From PALSA-1006 sp041660815 (lineage in GTDB: Bacteria; Pseudomonadota; Gammaproteobacteria; Burkholderiales; Gallionellaceae), in assembly GCA_041660815.1 (NCBI GenBank), contig JBAZVN010000008.1:62001-126000 (forward strand): a stretch of 64,000 nt of DNA. Reading direction: 5' to 3'. A program made the translations under genes and the position numbers. The notes below the pieces were generated by a model. That model searched no databases and was not told the DNA's origin. It saw only the letters and a list, made by a program, of their open reading frames with translations. This document shows, piece by piece, positions 25,994 to 35,705 of the stretch (the first letter of the stretch is position 1; each line of letters starts with the position of its first letter).

Positions 25994-28900
25994 GTGTCCA
26001 AAATCATTAAAGCTGTTAAACCCGTTGTCAGCAAAACAAATCAAAATCCCGAACCCGTTATCAATAGCTCCATCGAAGAGCGCAATTTTATCGCTGAAAA
26101 GGCCAGCAGAAAACCCTCCAAACCACGCAAAAATGCGGCAAAGAAAGTAACGACCGAAGAAGCGCCATCCAAAAAAACTGCGACCGTTGCAACGCCGACT
26201 GAGGAACGAAACTTCATTGTGGGAATTGGAGCGTCAGCGGGCGGACTGGAAGCACTCTCTGATTTGATCGGTTCGCTGCCGGACGATCTGGGATTACCCT
26301 ACATCATCGTTCAACATTTATCTCCCACGCATCGCAGCATGATGGTTCCCTTGCTAGCGCGCGAAACATCGATGCTGGTAAAAGATGCGGAAGACGGAGA
26401 AACTCCGTTGGCCAACGTCATCTATGTCACCCCCGCCAATTGGAACATCATCATGAAAGACGGAGTAATGCGTCTACTGGTGCCGGGCAAAACAGTCATG
26501 CCAAAACCTTCGGCAACCGCACTATTCAATTCTCTGGCGGAAGAAAAAGGTGAGGATGCTATCGGCGTGATTTTGTCCGGCACGGGCTCGGACGGTGCTG
26601 CAGGTATCGCGGCCATCAAAGCAGGCGGGGGATTTACCTTTGCGCAGGATCCGGAAGCGGCCAAATACAGCGGCATGCCACAATCGGCCATTAGCACAGG
26701 TTGCGTGGAATGGGTGCTGACCTGCAAAGGAATCGCCGAAGAAATTTCGGCGATTGCGCGTGCCCACGGATTAATTGATAGAACAGCCAAACAAGAAAAT
26801 GCACCGGCCACCATGAAGGGGCTGTTACAAATGGTGTACAAGCATTCCAAAATTGATTTTTCCGGCTATAAGGAAGCCACGTTATCGCGACGTGTTGAGC
26901 GCCGTATGGCAGCAAACCGATTGAATAATCTTGCCGCGTATTACGATTTTTGCAATAAAAATCCAGATGAACTAAGCAAGCTCAGCAAAGACATTCTGAT
27001 TTCCGTGACAGCGTTTTTCCGGGATCGAAATAGCTTCGATGGCTTGCGCAAAACACTGGGGGAAATCGTTGCTGAAAAAAACCCGGGAGATGAAATTCGT
27101 ATCTGGGTTCCGGCTTGCGCCACAGGCGAAGAGGCGTATTCAATCGGAATTCTCGTGGCGGAAATTTTGGGCGGGAAGTTGAACGAATACCGTATTCAGA
27201 TCTTTGCCACCGATATTGACATGGATGCCATGGCGGTGGCACGCAAGGGCATTTATTCCGAAACGTCATTGGCGGAAGTCAGCGCCGAAATCACAGCGCG
27301 CTACTTCACCAAAAAAAGCGATCTGTATGAAATCGCGCGCCCAATTCGCGACATGGTCGTTTTTGCACGGCAGGATCTGGTTCTAGACCCGCCATTTCTG
27401 CGCTTGGATTTGGTGAGCTGCCGCAATTTATTGATCTACTTTCAACCGCTGCTGCAAACTCGTGTGTTGTCAATTTTCCACTTCGCGCTTCGACCTGCGG
27501 CATATTTATTTTTGGGTAAATCCGAAAGTATCGTGCATCAGGAAAATCTATTTTCCCCGATCAGCAAGGAAGCACGCATTTTCAAACGCGTCGCGGCGAA
27601 AGACCAGATTATTCCCATCCCGCTTTACTCAAGCCAAGACGCCAGTGCGGGGTCAAAACCGCCGATCACCATTGTGGAACGTGCGCAGCGCAAACATGAA
27701 AGCAAATTGCAAAAAGCCTTATCCGAAATTTACGCGCCCCCCAGCGTGCTAATTAACAAAGAAATGGATGTAGTCGAAATACACGGCGACATGCAGAACT
27801 TTTTGCAATTTCCATCGGGAAAATTCGAGATGAACCTGGCGCAACTGCTACGCCGCGAATGGCGTACCGAAGTGCAAACCTTGGTACACCATGCCGATCT
27901 CAAACACACCATTGCAACTGGGCGAATACGTCCGATAAAAAATCGGGCCGGTCACAGTGTCAAAATCGAAGTTCATCCGGTGATTTCCCGCGACGATCAA
28001 AAACAGTATTTAATCAGCTTCATTTCGCTCTCCACCCAAGCGGGAGATACGCATGCAGGTGATATGCATGCAGGGGATCACCCCCTCACCAATAACAACG
28101 AGCTTGAAGACGAACTTATCGCCACTCGCGAACACTTGCAAACCGTCATTGAAGAGCTGGAAACCTCCAATGAAGAGTTGCAGGCACTAAACGAAGAAAT
28201 GCAGGCTGCGAACGAAGAGTTGCAATCGTCAAACGAGGAATTGGAAGCTTCCAATGAAGAGCTACAGTCCACCAATGAGGAACTAACGACGGTCAATGAG
28301 GAAATGATCGTTAAAGGAAGCGAGTTGAGTTTGGTGAACACCGAGCTGGAGAATTTGCAAAACAGCACCGGTTTTTCACTTATCCTGCTGGATCAAGACT
28401 TGCGTTTGCAACGCTATAACAAAGAGGCCGCGGCTCTGTTCGGCTTCAGCGTGCACACTATCGGCAAGTCGATCCCCGCGCTCTCGCTACCTGTTGTCGA
28501 GGTATTGGGTACAGCAAGACTGGCAATGGCGGATGGCATCAAGCGCCAGCAGCAAATCAGCTTCGGAAATAAACACTACAACGTTCTGTGCTTTCCTTAT
28601 ACCTCGCACGATCAAACGCTGGGCGGTGTCATCATTACCTTCATTGACGAGACCGAATTAATTACCGCACAGCATGATATCGCGTCGAGCCAAAATCGCC
28701 TGATCGGAGTAATGCAAAACTCACCTATGCTCATTAGCATCAAAGATACCGCGGGTCAGTATCAGTTTGTGAATGCGGCCTTCGAAAGTATATTTAAGCT
28801 GGAGCAAAGTGCAGTCATCGGAAAAACGGACACGCAGATTTTCTCCGATAAATTGGCTACTTTGTTTGAAAAACTGCACTTCGATGTGCTGCATAAAAAA

Positions 28901-30730
28901 GCACGGGTCGAAGTGGAGGAACAAATCACGATCAGCAATGAAAAATACTGGTTTGACTTTATTTGCTATCCACTCAACGACGACCAGGGCTCTGTCAAGG
29001 CGGTATGTAGCCAGATGATTAACGTGACAGGACGCCGGGAGCTCGACGAGCAGAAAAAATTAACCGCTACTTTCTTTGATGCGGCTAACGAAGGGATTGT
29101 GATCACAGATACTCAACAAAACATCATCAAGATTAATCCTGCCTTTACCAAAGTCACCGGATATGACGCTGCGGATGTGATCGGCCAATCACCTAAAATG
29201 CTCAGCTCCGGAAAACAAGATGCAAGTTTTTACACCGGAATGTGGAAGGATCTGAACGACCACGGTTGGTGGCAAGGGGAGTTATGGAATCGGCATAAGA
29301 GTGGGAAAATTTATCTGGAGTGGCTGACCATCAATTCGGTTCGGAATGAAAAAGGAGAGTTGACCAACTACATCGCCATCTTCTCCGACATCACGCTCAT
29401 TAAAGCTTCGCAGGAACGGCTTGAATATATGGTTGCACACGACGAACTGACCTCGTTGGCCAACCGAAATGAACTCAAGGGACGTATGGTGCAGGCGCAT
29501 GCACGGGCTAAACGTCGCGGTGGAACATTTGCACTACTGTTTATCGACCTGGACAACTTCAAAAACGTCAATGACAATCTGGGACATGAAGCGGGAGATA
29601 TGTTGCTGCAGCAGGCTGCCGAGAGACTGAATATCTGCGTGCGCAGCGAGGATACAGTTGCGCGTATTGGTGGCGATGAATTCAATGTGCTATTGGAAGA
29701 TGTATCGGAAACGCAGATTGCAAATACTGCACAACGTATTCTGGATCATGTTTCAAAGCCCTACCTTGTCAAAGACCAGCAGGTATTCGTCTCCGCCAGT
29801 ATCGGTATTGCGGTCTATCCTAAAGATGCCGAGGATATTGAGACACTGACAAAACACGCCGATTCCGCCATGTATCAGGCCAAGGACAAGGGCAAAGACG
29901 GTTACCAATTTTTCACATCCGACTTGCGCGATCAGATCGGTCACCGCATCGAGTTGGAAAACGCATTGCGCAAAGCGATTGTTTCCGATGAGCTGAAATT
30001 GGTCTATCAACCCGAATTCGATTTACAAACCGGCTCACTGATTGGCGCAGAAGCCTTGCTGCGCTGGAGTAGCAAATCTTATGGCGCGGTGAGCCCGGCT
30101 GAATTCATACCGATTGCCGAAGAATCCGATCTTATTTTGGAAATTGGCGAATGGGTCATTGAGCGTGCAGCGGCACAACTAAATCAATGGCGCAAGGACG
30201 ATTGGCCTTTGCCGGGTACGTTATTTATCAATGTGGCACCCCGCCAGCTGATGCGCCAGCCCTTGTTGGCAATTATTACGCGGCAATTACAGAAATATCA
30301 TTTGCCGCCGCGGTCTATAGGCATCGAAATTACCGAGCGCACACTGATGAACAGCAGCGAAGATATTGCCCGAAAACTGCATAAAATTGAGCTGGAAGAA
30401 ATTCCCATAGCCATCGACGATTTCGGCACGGGGTATTCTTCCCTGTCATATCTAAAAACATTTCCAATTACTTTCCTCAAAATCCCGAATCAATTTGTGG
30501 ATGGAATAACCATGAATGAGAGTGACAAGGCTATTGCCACGGCAATTCACGGGGTGAGTACCGCGCTCAATTTACAAACAATTGCAGAGGCTATCGAAAC
30601 ACAGGAGCAGCTTGATGTGTTGCGTGAAATAGGCTGCCATAGCGGGCAAGGCTATCTGCTTGGCAGACCGGTTGATCCAGAAACGTTTGTTCATCTTTAT
30701 TTAACCGGCGGAGGCCCTCATGCACAATAA
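25994..30730 (+). CDS. CheB-CheR-PAS-GGDEF-EAL signalling fusion
   Basis: This is a 1578-residue soluble protein. The GTG start is preceded by AGGTGG. A basic N-terminal linker (1-73) leads to a CheB methylesterase domain with Ser81, His108 and Asp200. CheR methyltransferase covers about 275-535 (RRVERR; SAM pocket ACATGEE near 375). A long Glu-rich coiled coil lies at 703-785, then about three PAS domains to about 1150. A GGDEF domain has an intact GGDEF and RSED inhibitory site, and an EAL domain (EALLRW, DDFGTGYSS) ends the protein. There is no receiver before CheB. The EAL KID motif reads KIP, though the usual metal and base residues remain. Both chemoreceptor-type modification and c-di-GMP turnover are possible. 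Confidence 0.93.
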   Translation: MSKIIKAVKPVVSKTNQNPEPVINSSIEERNFIAEKASRKPSKPRKNAAKKVTTEEAPSKKTATVATPTEERNFIVGIGASAGGLEALSDLIGSLPDDLGLPYIIVQHLSPTHRSMMVPLLARETSMLVKDAEDGETPLANVIYVTPANWNIIMKDGVMRLLVPGKTVMPKPSATALFNSLAEEKGEDAIGVILSGTGSDGAAGIAAIKAGGGFTFAQDPEAAKYSGMPQSAISTGCVEWVLTCKGIAEEISAIARAHGLIDRTAKQENAPATMKGLLQMVYKHSKIDFSGYKEATLSRRVERRMAANRLNNLAAYYDFCNKNPDELSKLSKDILISVTAFFRDRNSFDGLRKTLGEIVAEKNPGDEIRIWVPACATGEEAYSIGILVAEILGGKLNEYRIQIFATDIDMDAMAVARKGIYSETSLAEVSAEITARYFTKKSDLYEIARPIRDMVVFARQDLVLDPPFLRLDLVSCRNLLIYFQPLLQTRVLSIFHFALRPAAYLFLGKSESIVHQENLFSPISKEARIFKRVAAKDQIIPIPLYSSQDASAGSKPPITIVERAQRKHESKLQKALSEIYAPPSVLINKEMDVVEIHGDMQNFLQFPSGKFEMNLAQLLRREWRTEVQTLVHHADLKHTIATGRIRPIKNRAGHSVKIEVHPVISRDDQKQYLISFISLSTQAGDTHAGDMHAGDHPLTNNNELEDELIATREHLQTVIEELETSNEELQALNEEMQAANEELQSSNEELEASNEELQSTNEELTTVNEEMIVKGSELSLVNTELENLQNSTGFSLILLDQDLRLQRYNKEAAALFGFSVHTIGKSIPALSLPVVEVLGTARLAMADGIKRQQQISFGNKHYNVLCFPYTSHDQTLGGVIITFIDETELITAQHDIASSQNRLIGVMQNSPMLISIKDTAGQYQFVNAAFESIFKLEQSAVIGKTDTQIFSDKLATLFEKLHFDVLHKKARVEVEEQITISNEKYWFDFICYPLNDDQGSVKAVCSQMINVTGRRELDEQKKLTATFFDAANEGIVITDTQQNIIKINPAFTKVTGYDAADVIGQSPKMLSSGKQDASFYTGMWKDLNDHGWWQGELWNRHKSGKIYLEWLTINSVRNEKGELTNYIAIFSDITLIKASQERLEYMVAHDELTSLANRNELKGRMVQAHARAKRRGGTFALLFIDLDNFKNVNDNLGHEAGDMLLQQAAERLNICVRSEDTVARIGGDEFNVLLEDVSETQIANTAQRILDHVSKPYLVKDQQVFVSASIGIAVYPKDAEDIETLTKHADSAMYQAKDKGKDGYQFFTSDLRDQIGHRIELENALRKAIVSDELKLVYQPEFDLQTGSLIGAEALLRWSSKSYGAVSPAEFIPIAEESDLILEIGEWVIERAAAQLNQWRKDDWPLPGTLFINVAPRQLMRQPLLAIITRQLQKYHLPPRSIGIEITERTLMNSSEDIARKLHKIELEEIPIAIDDFGTGYSSLSYLKTFPITFLKIPNQFVDGITMNESDKAIATAIHGVSTALNLQTIAEAIETQEQLDVLREIGCHSGQGYLLGRPVDPETFVHLYLTGGGPHAQ

Positions 30731-30923
30731 AAATAATTCGGCAAAACATCTACGCTTACATTCTTGCCGGGATCAGGCCATCCGTGACTCGCTTTTACTT
30801 GAAACGCAACCGGATAAATCCGCCAAAACTGCCGAGATAGATGAAAGACTTTTAATGAGCCGCAGACCCACCCGACTAAGCCTTGCGCTCATTAAAAAGT
30901 CCACGGGATATGGCTCAAATTAA
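30720..30923 (+). CDS. Small basic hypothetical protein
   Basis: A 67-residue ORF starts eleven bases inside the end of the CheB/CheR fusion gene, with GGCGGAGG a few bases before its ATG. Overlap and ribosome-binding site make translation plausible. The product is charged (many Arg and Lys; RRPTRLSLALIKKSTGYG near the end), with no signal peptide or membrane segment. I do not recognise it. It could be a small partner of the fusion protein or a chance frame. Confidence 0.4.
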   Translation: MHNKNNSAKHLRLHSCRDQAIRDSLLLETQPDKSAKTAEIDERLLMSRRPTRLSLALIKKSTGYGSN

Positions 30924-31020
30924 TATAAACAGCCAATTTTGAAGTCTCGCGGCACACCGCAAACAAACAGTATTTATCCTTCAAGGTGTTCTTAAATAGC
31001 GCCTTTCCTGATAATATCGC

Positions 31021-31048
31021 GCCCCTGTAAAAACCGCATTACAGGGGC
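31021..31048 (+). promoter_or_regulatory. GC-rich hairpin in the hisS leader
   Basis: GCCCCTGTAA (31021-31030) pairs perfectly with TTACAGGGGC (31039-31048). It lies 42 bases before the hisS ATG and directly after an AT-rich -10-like segment (TAATAT, 31012-31017). There is no T-run, so it looks more like a 5'-leader structure than a terminator. Confidence 0.45.
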
Positions 31049-31090
31049 GGCGCTTGCCATCCCCGTTTTAAAACTTCACTTTAATATTCT

Positions 31091-32371
31091 ATGAGTAATC
31101 CAACACTACAGGCCGTGCGCGGCATGAATGACATTTTGCCGGATGAGGCGCAGCTGTGGCTGGGCTTTGAGGATGTGGTTCGGGAATGGCTGGAGTCCTA
31201 CGGCTACCGCAATATCCGTATGCCGTTGCTGGAGCCGACCGCGCTGTTTAAACGCGCTATCGGCGAGGTGACCGACATTGTCGAAAAGGAAATGTACAGC
31301 TTTGAAGATAGCCTGAATGGCGACCAGCTAACCCTGCGTCCCGAGGGCACTGCTTCCTGCGTGCGCGCCGCGATTCAGCACAATTTGCTGTATAACGCTC
31401 CGCAGCGCTTGTATTACAGCGGCCCGATGTTTCGCCATGAACGCCCGCAAAAAGGCCGTTACCGGCAGTTTCATCAATTCGGTGTTGAAGCACTGGGCTT
31501 TTCCGGCCCGGACATCGATGCCGAACAAATTTTAATGTGCGCGCGCCTGTGGAAAAAACTGGGCATTCGCGATGTGAGCTTGCAAATCAACACACTGGGC
31601 GATGTGGCCTCGCGCCAGCGTCACCGCGCAAAACTCATCACTTACTTTGAGCAATTTTCCGCACAGCTGGATGCCGATGCGACACGCCGCTTGCACACTA
31701 ATCCGCTGCGCATTTTGGACAGTAAAAATCCGGCGATGCAGGAAATTATCACAGGCGCGCCCAAATTGCTGGACGAGCTGGATGCCGAAGCGATAGCCCA
31801 TTTTGCTGCGGTGCAATCCATTCTGCAGCAACACAACGTCGCGTATGAAATCAATCCGCGCCTGGTGCGCGGTTTGGATTATTACAATCGCACCGTGTTT
31901 GAATGGGTGACAACACGCCTGGGTGCGCAGGGAACCATTTGTGCCGGCGGGCGCTTTGACGGTCTGATTGAACAAATTGGCGGCAAACCCGCCCCGGCCT
32001 GTGGTTTCGCCATGGGCATTGAACGTTTATTGGCGTTGATGCAGGAAGACGGAATTGCCTTTACACCTGACGCGCTGGATGTCTATCTGGTGCATCAGGG
32101 CGAGCAAGCCTCGCGTTTGGCCAGCGTCGTGGCGGAACAAATGCGTGACGACGGCATAAAAGTAGCGCTACATTGCGGGGGCGGCAGCTTCAAATCGCAG
32201 ATGAAAAAGGCAGACGGCAGCGGCGCCCGCTTTGCGGTTATCATCGGCGATGAAGAAGCAGAAGCGCAGCAAGCCACCCTAAAGCCGCTGCGTGGCACTG
32301 CCGAGCAATCTCGCATCTTATTGAATGAATTGAATAATATAATTAAGCCACTTAAATCAGTTAAAGGATAA
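31091..32371 (+). CDS. hisS: Histidyl-tRNA synthetase
   Basis: This is a class II aminoacyl-tRNA synthetase that charges tRNA-His. The 426 residues are standard. Motif 2 is seen as RHERPQKGRYRQFHQFG near 115-132. The histidine-specific LVRGLDYYNRTVFEW segment lies near 257-271, motif 3 as GFAMGIERL near 312-320, and an anticodon-binding domain completes the protein. It heads the conserved hisS-yfgM-bamB-der cluster; the next gene begins three bases after its stop. Confidence 0.98.
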   Translation: MSNPTLQAVRGMNDILPDEAQLWLGFEDVVREWLESYGYRNIRMPLLEPTALFKRAIGEVTDIVEKEMYSFEDSLNGDQLTLRPEGTASCVRAAIQHNLLYNAPQRLYYSGPMFRHERPQKGRYRQFHQFGVEALGFSGPDIDAEQILMCARLWKKLGIRDVSLQINTLGDVASRQRHRAKLITYFEQFSAQLDADATRRLHTNPLRILDSKNPAMQEIITGAPKLLDELDAEAIAHFAAVQSILQQHNVAYEINPRLVRGLDYYNRTVFEWVTTRLGAQGTICAGGRFDGLIEQIGGKPAPACGFAMGIERLLALMQEDGIAFTPDALDVYLVHQGEQASRLASVVAEQMRDDGIKVALHCGGGSFKSQMKKADGSGARFAVIIGDEEAEAQQATLKPLRGTAEQSRILLNELNNIIKPLKSVKG

Positions 32372-32374
32372 AAC

Positions 32375-33013
32375 ATGTCATCATTAGATTTGCAGGAACA
32401 AGAACAGGTTGACGCACTCAAGCACTGGTGGGCTGAAAATGGTAAATGGGTCATTGGCGCAATCATCGTCGCCCTGCTGGGTTTTGCCGCCACACAATTC
32501 TGGAAAAAATATCAGACACAACAATCCGGCGAAGCATCAAAACTCTATGCCGAAGTCGAGAAACAAACGCAAAGCAATGATCCGAAACGGGTGAACGATG
32601 CGGTCGCGGCACTGGTCAACCAGTTTAGCGGCAGTGCTTATGCGCCCCGCGCGCAGTTATTGGCCGTACAGACCAATCTTCAAGCCAAAGATATTGCACG
32701 TGCCAAAACCCAGTTACAGTGGGTGATTGAGCATGCCAAAGAAAGCGGCTTGCAAGATACGGCACGCTTGAAACTGGCGAGTATTTTGCTGGATGAAAGC
32801 AATTATGACGAAGCAATGAAGCATTTGAATGCCGCCCATCCCGAAGCTTTTACCGGCCTGTTTTCCGACCTGAAAGGTGACGTTTTGAATGCCCAAGGTA
32901 AACATGCGGAAGCAAAAGCAGCGTACCAATTGGCGCTGGAGAAAATGGACGAAAAGAGTATGTATCGCAATTTGGTTCAGCTAAAACTGGATGGCCTCGG
33001 GGACGTAAAATGA
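32375..33013 (+). CDS. yfgM: YfgM-like membrane-anchored TPR protein
   Basis: The 212-residue protein has a short cytoplasmic N-terminus, one membrane helix (about 25-43, WVIGAIIVALLGFAATQFW) and a periplasmic tetratricopeptide region. In E. coli YfgM binds the Sec translocon with PpiD and affects periplasmic chaperone traffic. Its place between hisS and bamB is the conserved one. AAAGGA within the hisS end serves as ribosome-binding site. Its stop overlaps the bamB ATG. Confidence 0.88.
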   Translation: MSSLDLQEQEQVDALKHWWAENGKWVIGAIIVALLGFAATQFWKKYQTQQSGEASKLYAEVEKQTQSNDPKRVNDAVAALVNQFSGSAYAPRAQLLAVQTNLQAKDIARAKTQLQWVIEHAKESGLQDTARLKLASILLDESNYDEAMKHLNAAHPEAFTGLFSDLKGDVLNAQGKHAEAKAAYQLALEKMDEKSMYRNLVQLKLDGLGDVK

Positions 33014-34140
33014 AATTAATTCAGGGTATTAGCGCGATTCTACTGGCCACTCTGGCGGCAGGTTGCGCCACGGACAAAGAGCAAGTTAATCCGGCCAAAT
33101 TAGTGAAATTTAATGAAACAGCCAAGCTGGAAGTCAGTTGGAAGCAAAACGTGGGTAAGATGGGAATTAACGTGCTAACGCCCGCGGTAACGGCTGAGTC
33201 GGTGCTTGCAGCAAATAGTCAGGGAATGATTTATAGCTTTGAAAAAAATACCGGCAAGCAATTGTGGCGCGTCAATAGCGGCTTTGCCATTTCCGGCGCG
33301 GTGGGCGCGGGAGAAAATATCGCTTTAGTGGGCGGGGTCAAAGGCGAAATTGCAGCTTATGAAGTAAGTAGCGGAAAGTTTCTCTGGAAGAGCAAAGTAA
33401 GCAGCGAAGTGCAAAGCGCCCCCAAGATTTCCGAAGGTATTGTTGTGGTGCGCACAGGTGATGGTCGCATCGCCGGACTGAACAGCCAAACCGGTGAGCG
33501 TCTCTGGCTTTATGAACGATCAACTCCGGCACTGGTGGCGCGCAGCAATGCGGGTGTAACCATTCGCCGAGGCATCGTGTATGCCGGTTTTGCGGCGGGA
33601 AAGTTGGCCGCAATCAGTTTGCATAACGGGGTAATCATCTGGGAATCATCAGTTTCACAACCGCGCGGCAGCACTGAATTGGAACGTATCAGCGACATAA
33701 TCAGCCTACCCGAATTGAACGACAGCCAAGTTTGTGGCGTTGCATTTCAGGGGCGCATTGCATGTTTCGATGCCGATCAGGGAGGCTCTCTCTGGACACG
33801 GGATATTGCAAGCGACAAGGGCTTAACCATGTCGCGCAAATATTTGTTCTTAACCGAGAGCTCGGGCGAAGTGCTGGGATTGGACAAACTGAGTGGGAGC
33901 TCCTATTGGAAAAATGATCAACTGCATTTGCGCCAAACCACCGCGCCCCTGGCACAGGATCGCTATCTGGCGGTGGCCGATTATGAAGGCTACGTACACA
34001 CGTTAAATCGCGATGATGGCAGCTTTATTGCGCGTATGCGCACTGATGGCAGCGCCATCAATTCTGCGCCTGTCGAACTAAATGAAGGCTTCGTGGTGCA
34101 AACCGTCAATGGCGGAATATTTGCCATGACGCTGCGTTAA
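33010..34140 (+). CDS. bamB: Outer membrane assembly lipoprotein BamB
   Basis: BamB is a lipoprotein of the BAM complex and helps hand outer-membrane proteins to BamA. The 376-residue product has a lipoprotein signal with a LAAGC lipobox at about 15-19. It continues with repeated beta-propeller blades marked by PQQ-like phrases (for example TGKQLWRVNSG, SGKFLWKSKV, TGERLWLYE). It starts inside the yfgM stop by a four-base overlap. Outer-membrane barrels in the window (37224, 49324) are among its likely clients. Confidence 0.95.
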   Translation: MKLIQGISAILLATLAAGCATDKEQVNPAKLVKFNETAKLEVSWKQNVGKMGINVLTPAVTAESVLAANSQGMIYSFEKNTGKQLWRVNSGFAISGAVGAGENIALVGGVKGEIAAYEVSSGKFLWKSKVSSEVQSAPKISEGIVVVRTGDGRIAGLNSQTGERLWLYERSTPALVARSNAGVTIRRGIVYAGFAAGKLAAISLHNGVIIWESSVSQPRGSTELERISDIISLPELNDSQVCGVAFQGRIACFDADQGGSLWTRDIASDKGLTMSRKYLFLTESSGEVLGLDKLSGSSYWKNDQLHLRQTTAPLAQDRYLAVADYEGYVHTLNRDDGSFIARMRTDGSAINSAPVELNEGFVVQTVNGGIFAMTLR

Positions 34141-34220
34141 CTATATAAATAATCCGCAAATTCTTCAAAAGTAATTTGCAAGCTATCCTTCAACAATAAT
34201 TATTTCAAAGTGAACTTATC

Positions 34221-35621
34221 ATGCTCCCCACACTGGTTTTAGTCGGACGCCCCAATGTGGGTAAATCCACCCTGTTCAACCGCCTCACGCGCAGCCGTGA
34301 CGCGCTGGTTGCCGACCTGCCGGGATTAACCCGCGACCGTCACTACGGTCGTGGTCGGGTGGGCGAGCGTCCCTACTTGGTGGTGGATACCGGTGGTCTG
34401 GAACCCGTCGCGAAAGAAGGCATTTTGCATGAAATGGCCAGACAGACCCGACTGGCAATCGATGAAGCGGATCTGGTCCTGTTTATTGTTGACGGTCGTG
34501 AAGGTCTCACGCCGCAGGATCGCATTATTGCTACACAATTACGCAAAACCGGCCGCCCATTATTGTTGCTGGTGAATAAAGCGGAAGGCATGCAGCGCAG
34601 TAAAATCACCAATGAATTCTTTGAGTTAGGCTTGGGCGAACCGATTCCAATTTCTTCGGCACACGGCGACAATGTGAACGAAATGGTTGAACTGGCACTG
34701 GACGAGTTACCCCCCCGCGAAGCAGAGGAAGAAGCCAAATCGGATCAACCCAAACTCGCCATCGTTGGACGTCCCAATGTGGGCAAATCAACGCTGGTTA
34801 ACGCGATTTTGGGTGAAGAGCGGGTGATTGCTTTCGACTTGCCCGGCACCACACGCGACAGCATCTACATCGACTTTGAACGCGGCGGCAAAGCCTACAC
34901 CATCATCGACACTGCAGGTGTGCGGCGACGCGGCAAAGTGGACGAAGCCATTGAAAAATTCTCCGTCGTAAAAACATTGCAGGCCATTGAAGATGCCAAC
35001 GTCGTGGTGCTAGTGGTGGATGCAAGTGATGAGATCACGGAACAGGATGCGCACCTTGCCGACTTTGTTCTGCAAGCCGGTCGCGCCCTGGTGCTGGCCG
35101 TGAATAAATGGGACGGCTTGGACGAATACAAACGCGACACCGCCAAGCGGAATATTGACCGGAAGCTGCATTTTTTAAGCTTCGCAAAACATCACTTTAT
35201 CTCCGCTTTGAACGGCACCGGGGTCGATGCATTATTGAAATCCGTCAACGAAGCCTACGCTGCCGCGATGGCCAAACTAGCCACCCCGCAACTCACCCGG
35301 GTACTGCTGGCCGCCGTGGAAAAACAACAGCCGCCGCGCGGCAGTATCTTCCGTCCCAAAATGCGTTATGCCCATCAGGGGGGAAGCAATCCGCCGCTGA
35401 TTATTGTGCACGGCAGCGCGCTGGATAAAGTACCGGAAAGTTATAAACGCTATTTGGAAAAATGTTTCTGCGACGCTTTTAAGTTGCAAGGCACGCCACT
35501 GCGCATTCAATTCAAAGCGGGTAAGAATCCGTTTGCCGATAAGAAGCCGCGGCCTTTGACAGAAAGCGAAGAACGCGCCGCCCACCGCGCCCGTATTCGC
35601 GGACGCAGACTTTACGGATAA
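34221..35621 (+). CDS. der: Ribosome-assembly GTPase Der (EngA)
   Basis: Der carries two consecutive GTPase domains and acts in maturation of the 50S subunit. Both P-loops read GRPNVGKST (about 8-16 and 182-190), each with its own DTGG/DTAG switch and NKxE or NKWD specificity motif. A KH-like C-terminal domain ends with a basic RARIRGRRLYG tail. The 466 residues are the normal length. It closes the hisS-yfgM-bamB-der cluster and faces glmM across a shared hairpin. Confidence 0.98.
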   Translation: MLPTLVLVGRPNVGKSTLFNRLTRSRDALVADLPGLTRDRHYGRGRVGERPYLVVDTGGLEPVAKEGILHEMARQTRLAIDEADLVLFIVDGREGLTPQDRIIATQLRKTGRPLLLLVNKAEGMQRSKITNEFFELGLGEPIPISSAHGDNVNEMVELALDELPPREAEEEAKSDQPKLAIVGRPNVGKSTLVNAILGEERVIAFDLPGTTRDSIYIDFERGGKAYTIIDTAGVRRRGKVDEAIEKFSVVKTLQAIEDANVVVLVVDASDEITEQDAHLADFVLQAGRALVLAVNKWDGLDEYKRDTAKRNIDRKLHFLSFAKHHFISALNGTGVDALLKSVNEAYAAAMAKLATPQLTRVLLAAVEKQQPPRGSIFRPKMRYAHQGGSNPPLIIVHGSALDKVPESYKRYLEKCFCDAFKLQGTPLRIQFKAGKNPFADKKPRPLTESEERAAHRARIRGRRLYG

Positions 35622-35657
35622 CATATTGATTTTATTTAATATTTAAGAGATTTGCAT

Positions 35658-35697
35658 AGGGTGCGTTTTACGCAACATGATGCATAAAATGCACCCT
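35658..35697. terminator. Shared hairpin between convergent der and glmM
   Basis: AGGGTGCGTTTTA (35658-35670) pairs with TAAAATGCACCCT (35685-35697) with one internal mismatch. The AT half supplies T-runs in either direction. It sits between two convergent stops and probably terminates both. Confidence 0.55.
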
Positions 35698-35705
35698 TAG
35701 TTCGC

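Noticed and set aside
28036..28075. Repeated GCATGCAGG-type units suggested a short tandem repeat or CRISPR-like unit.
   Set aside because: They encode two adjacent HAGD units inside the CheB/CheR fusion frame. There are no spacers and no third copy.
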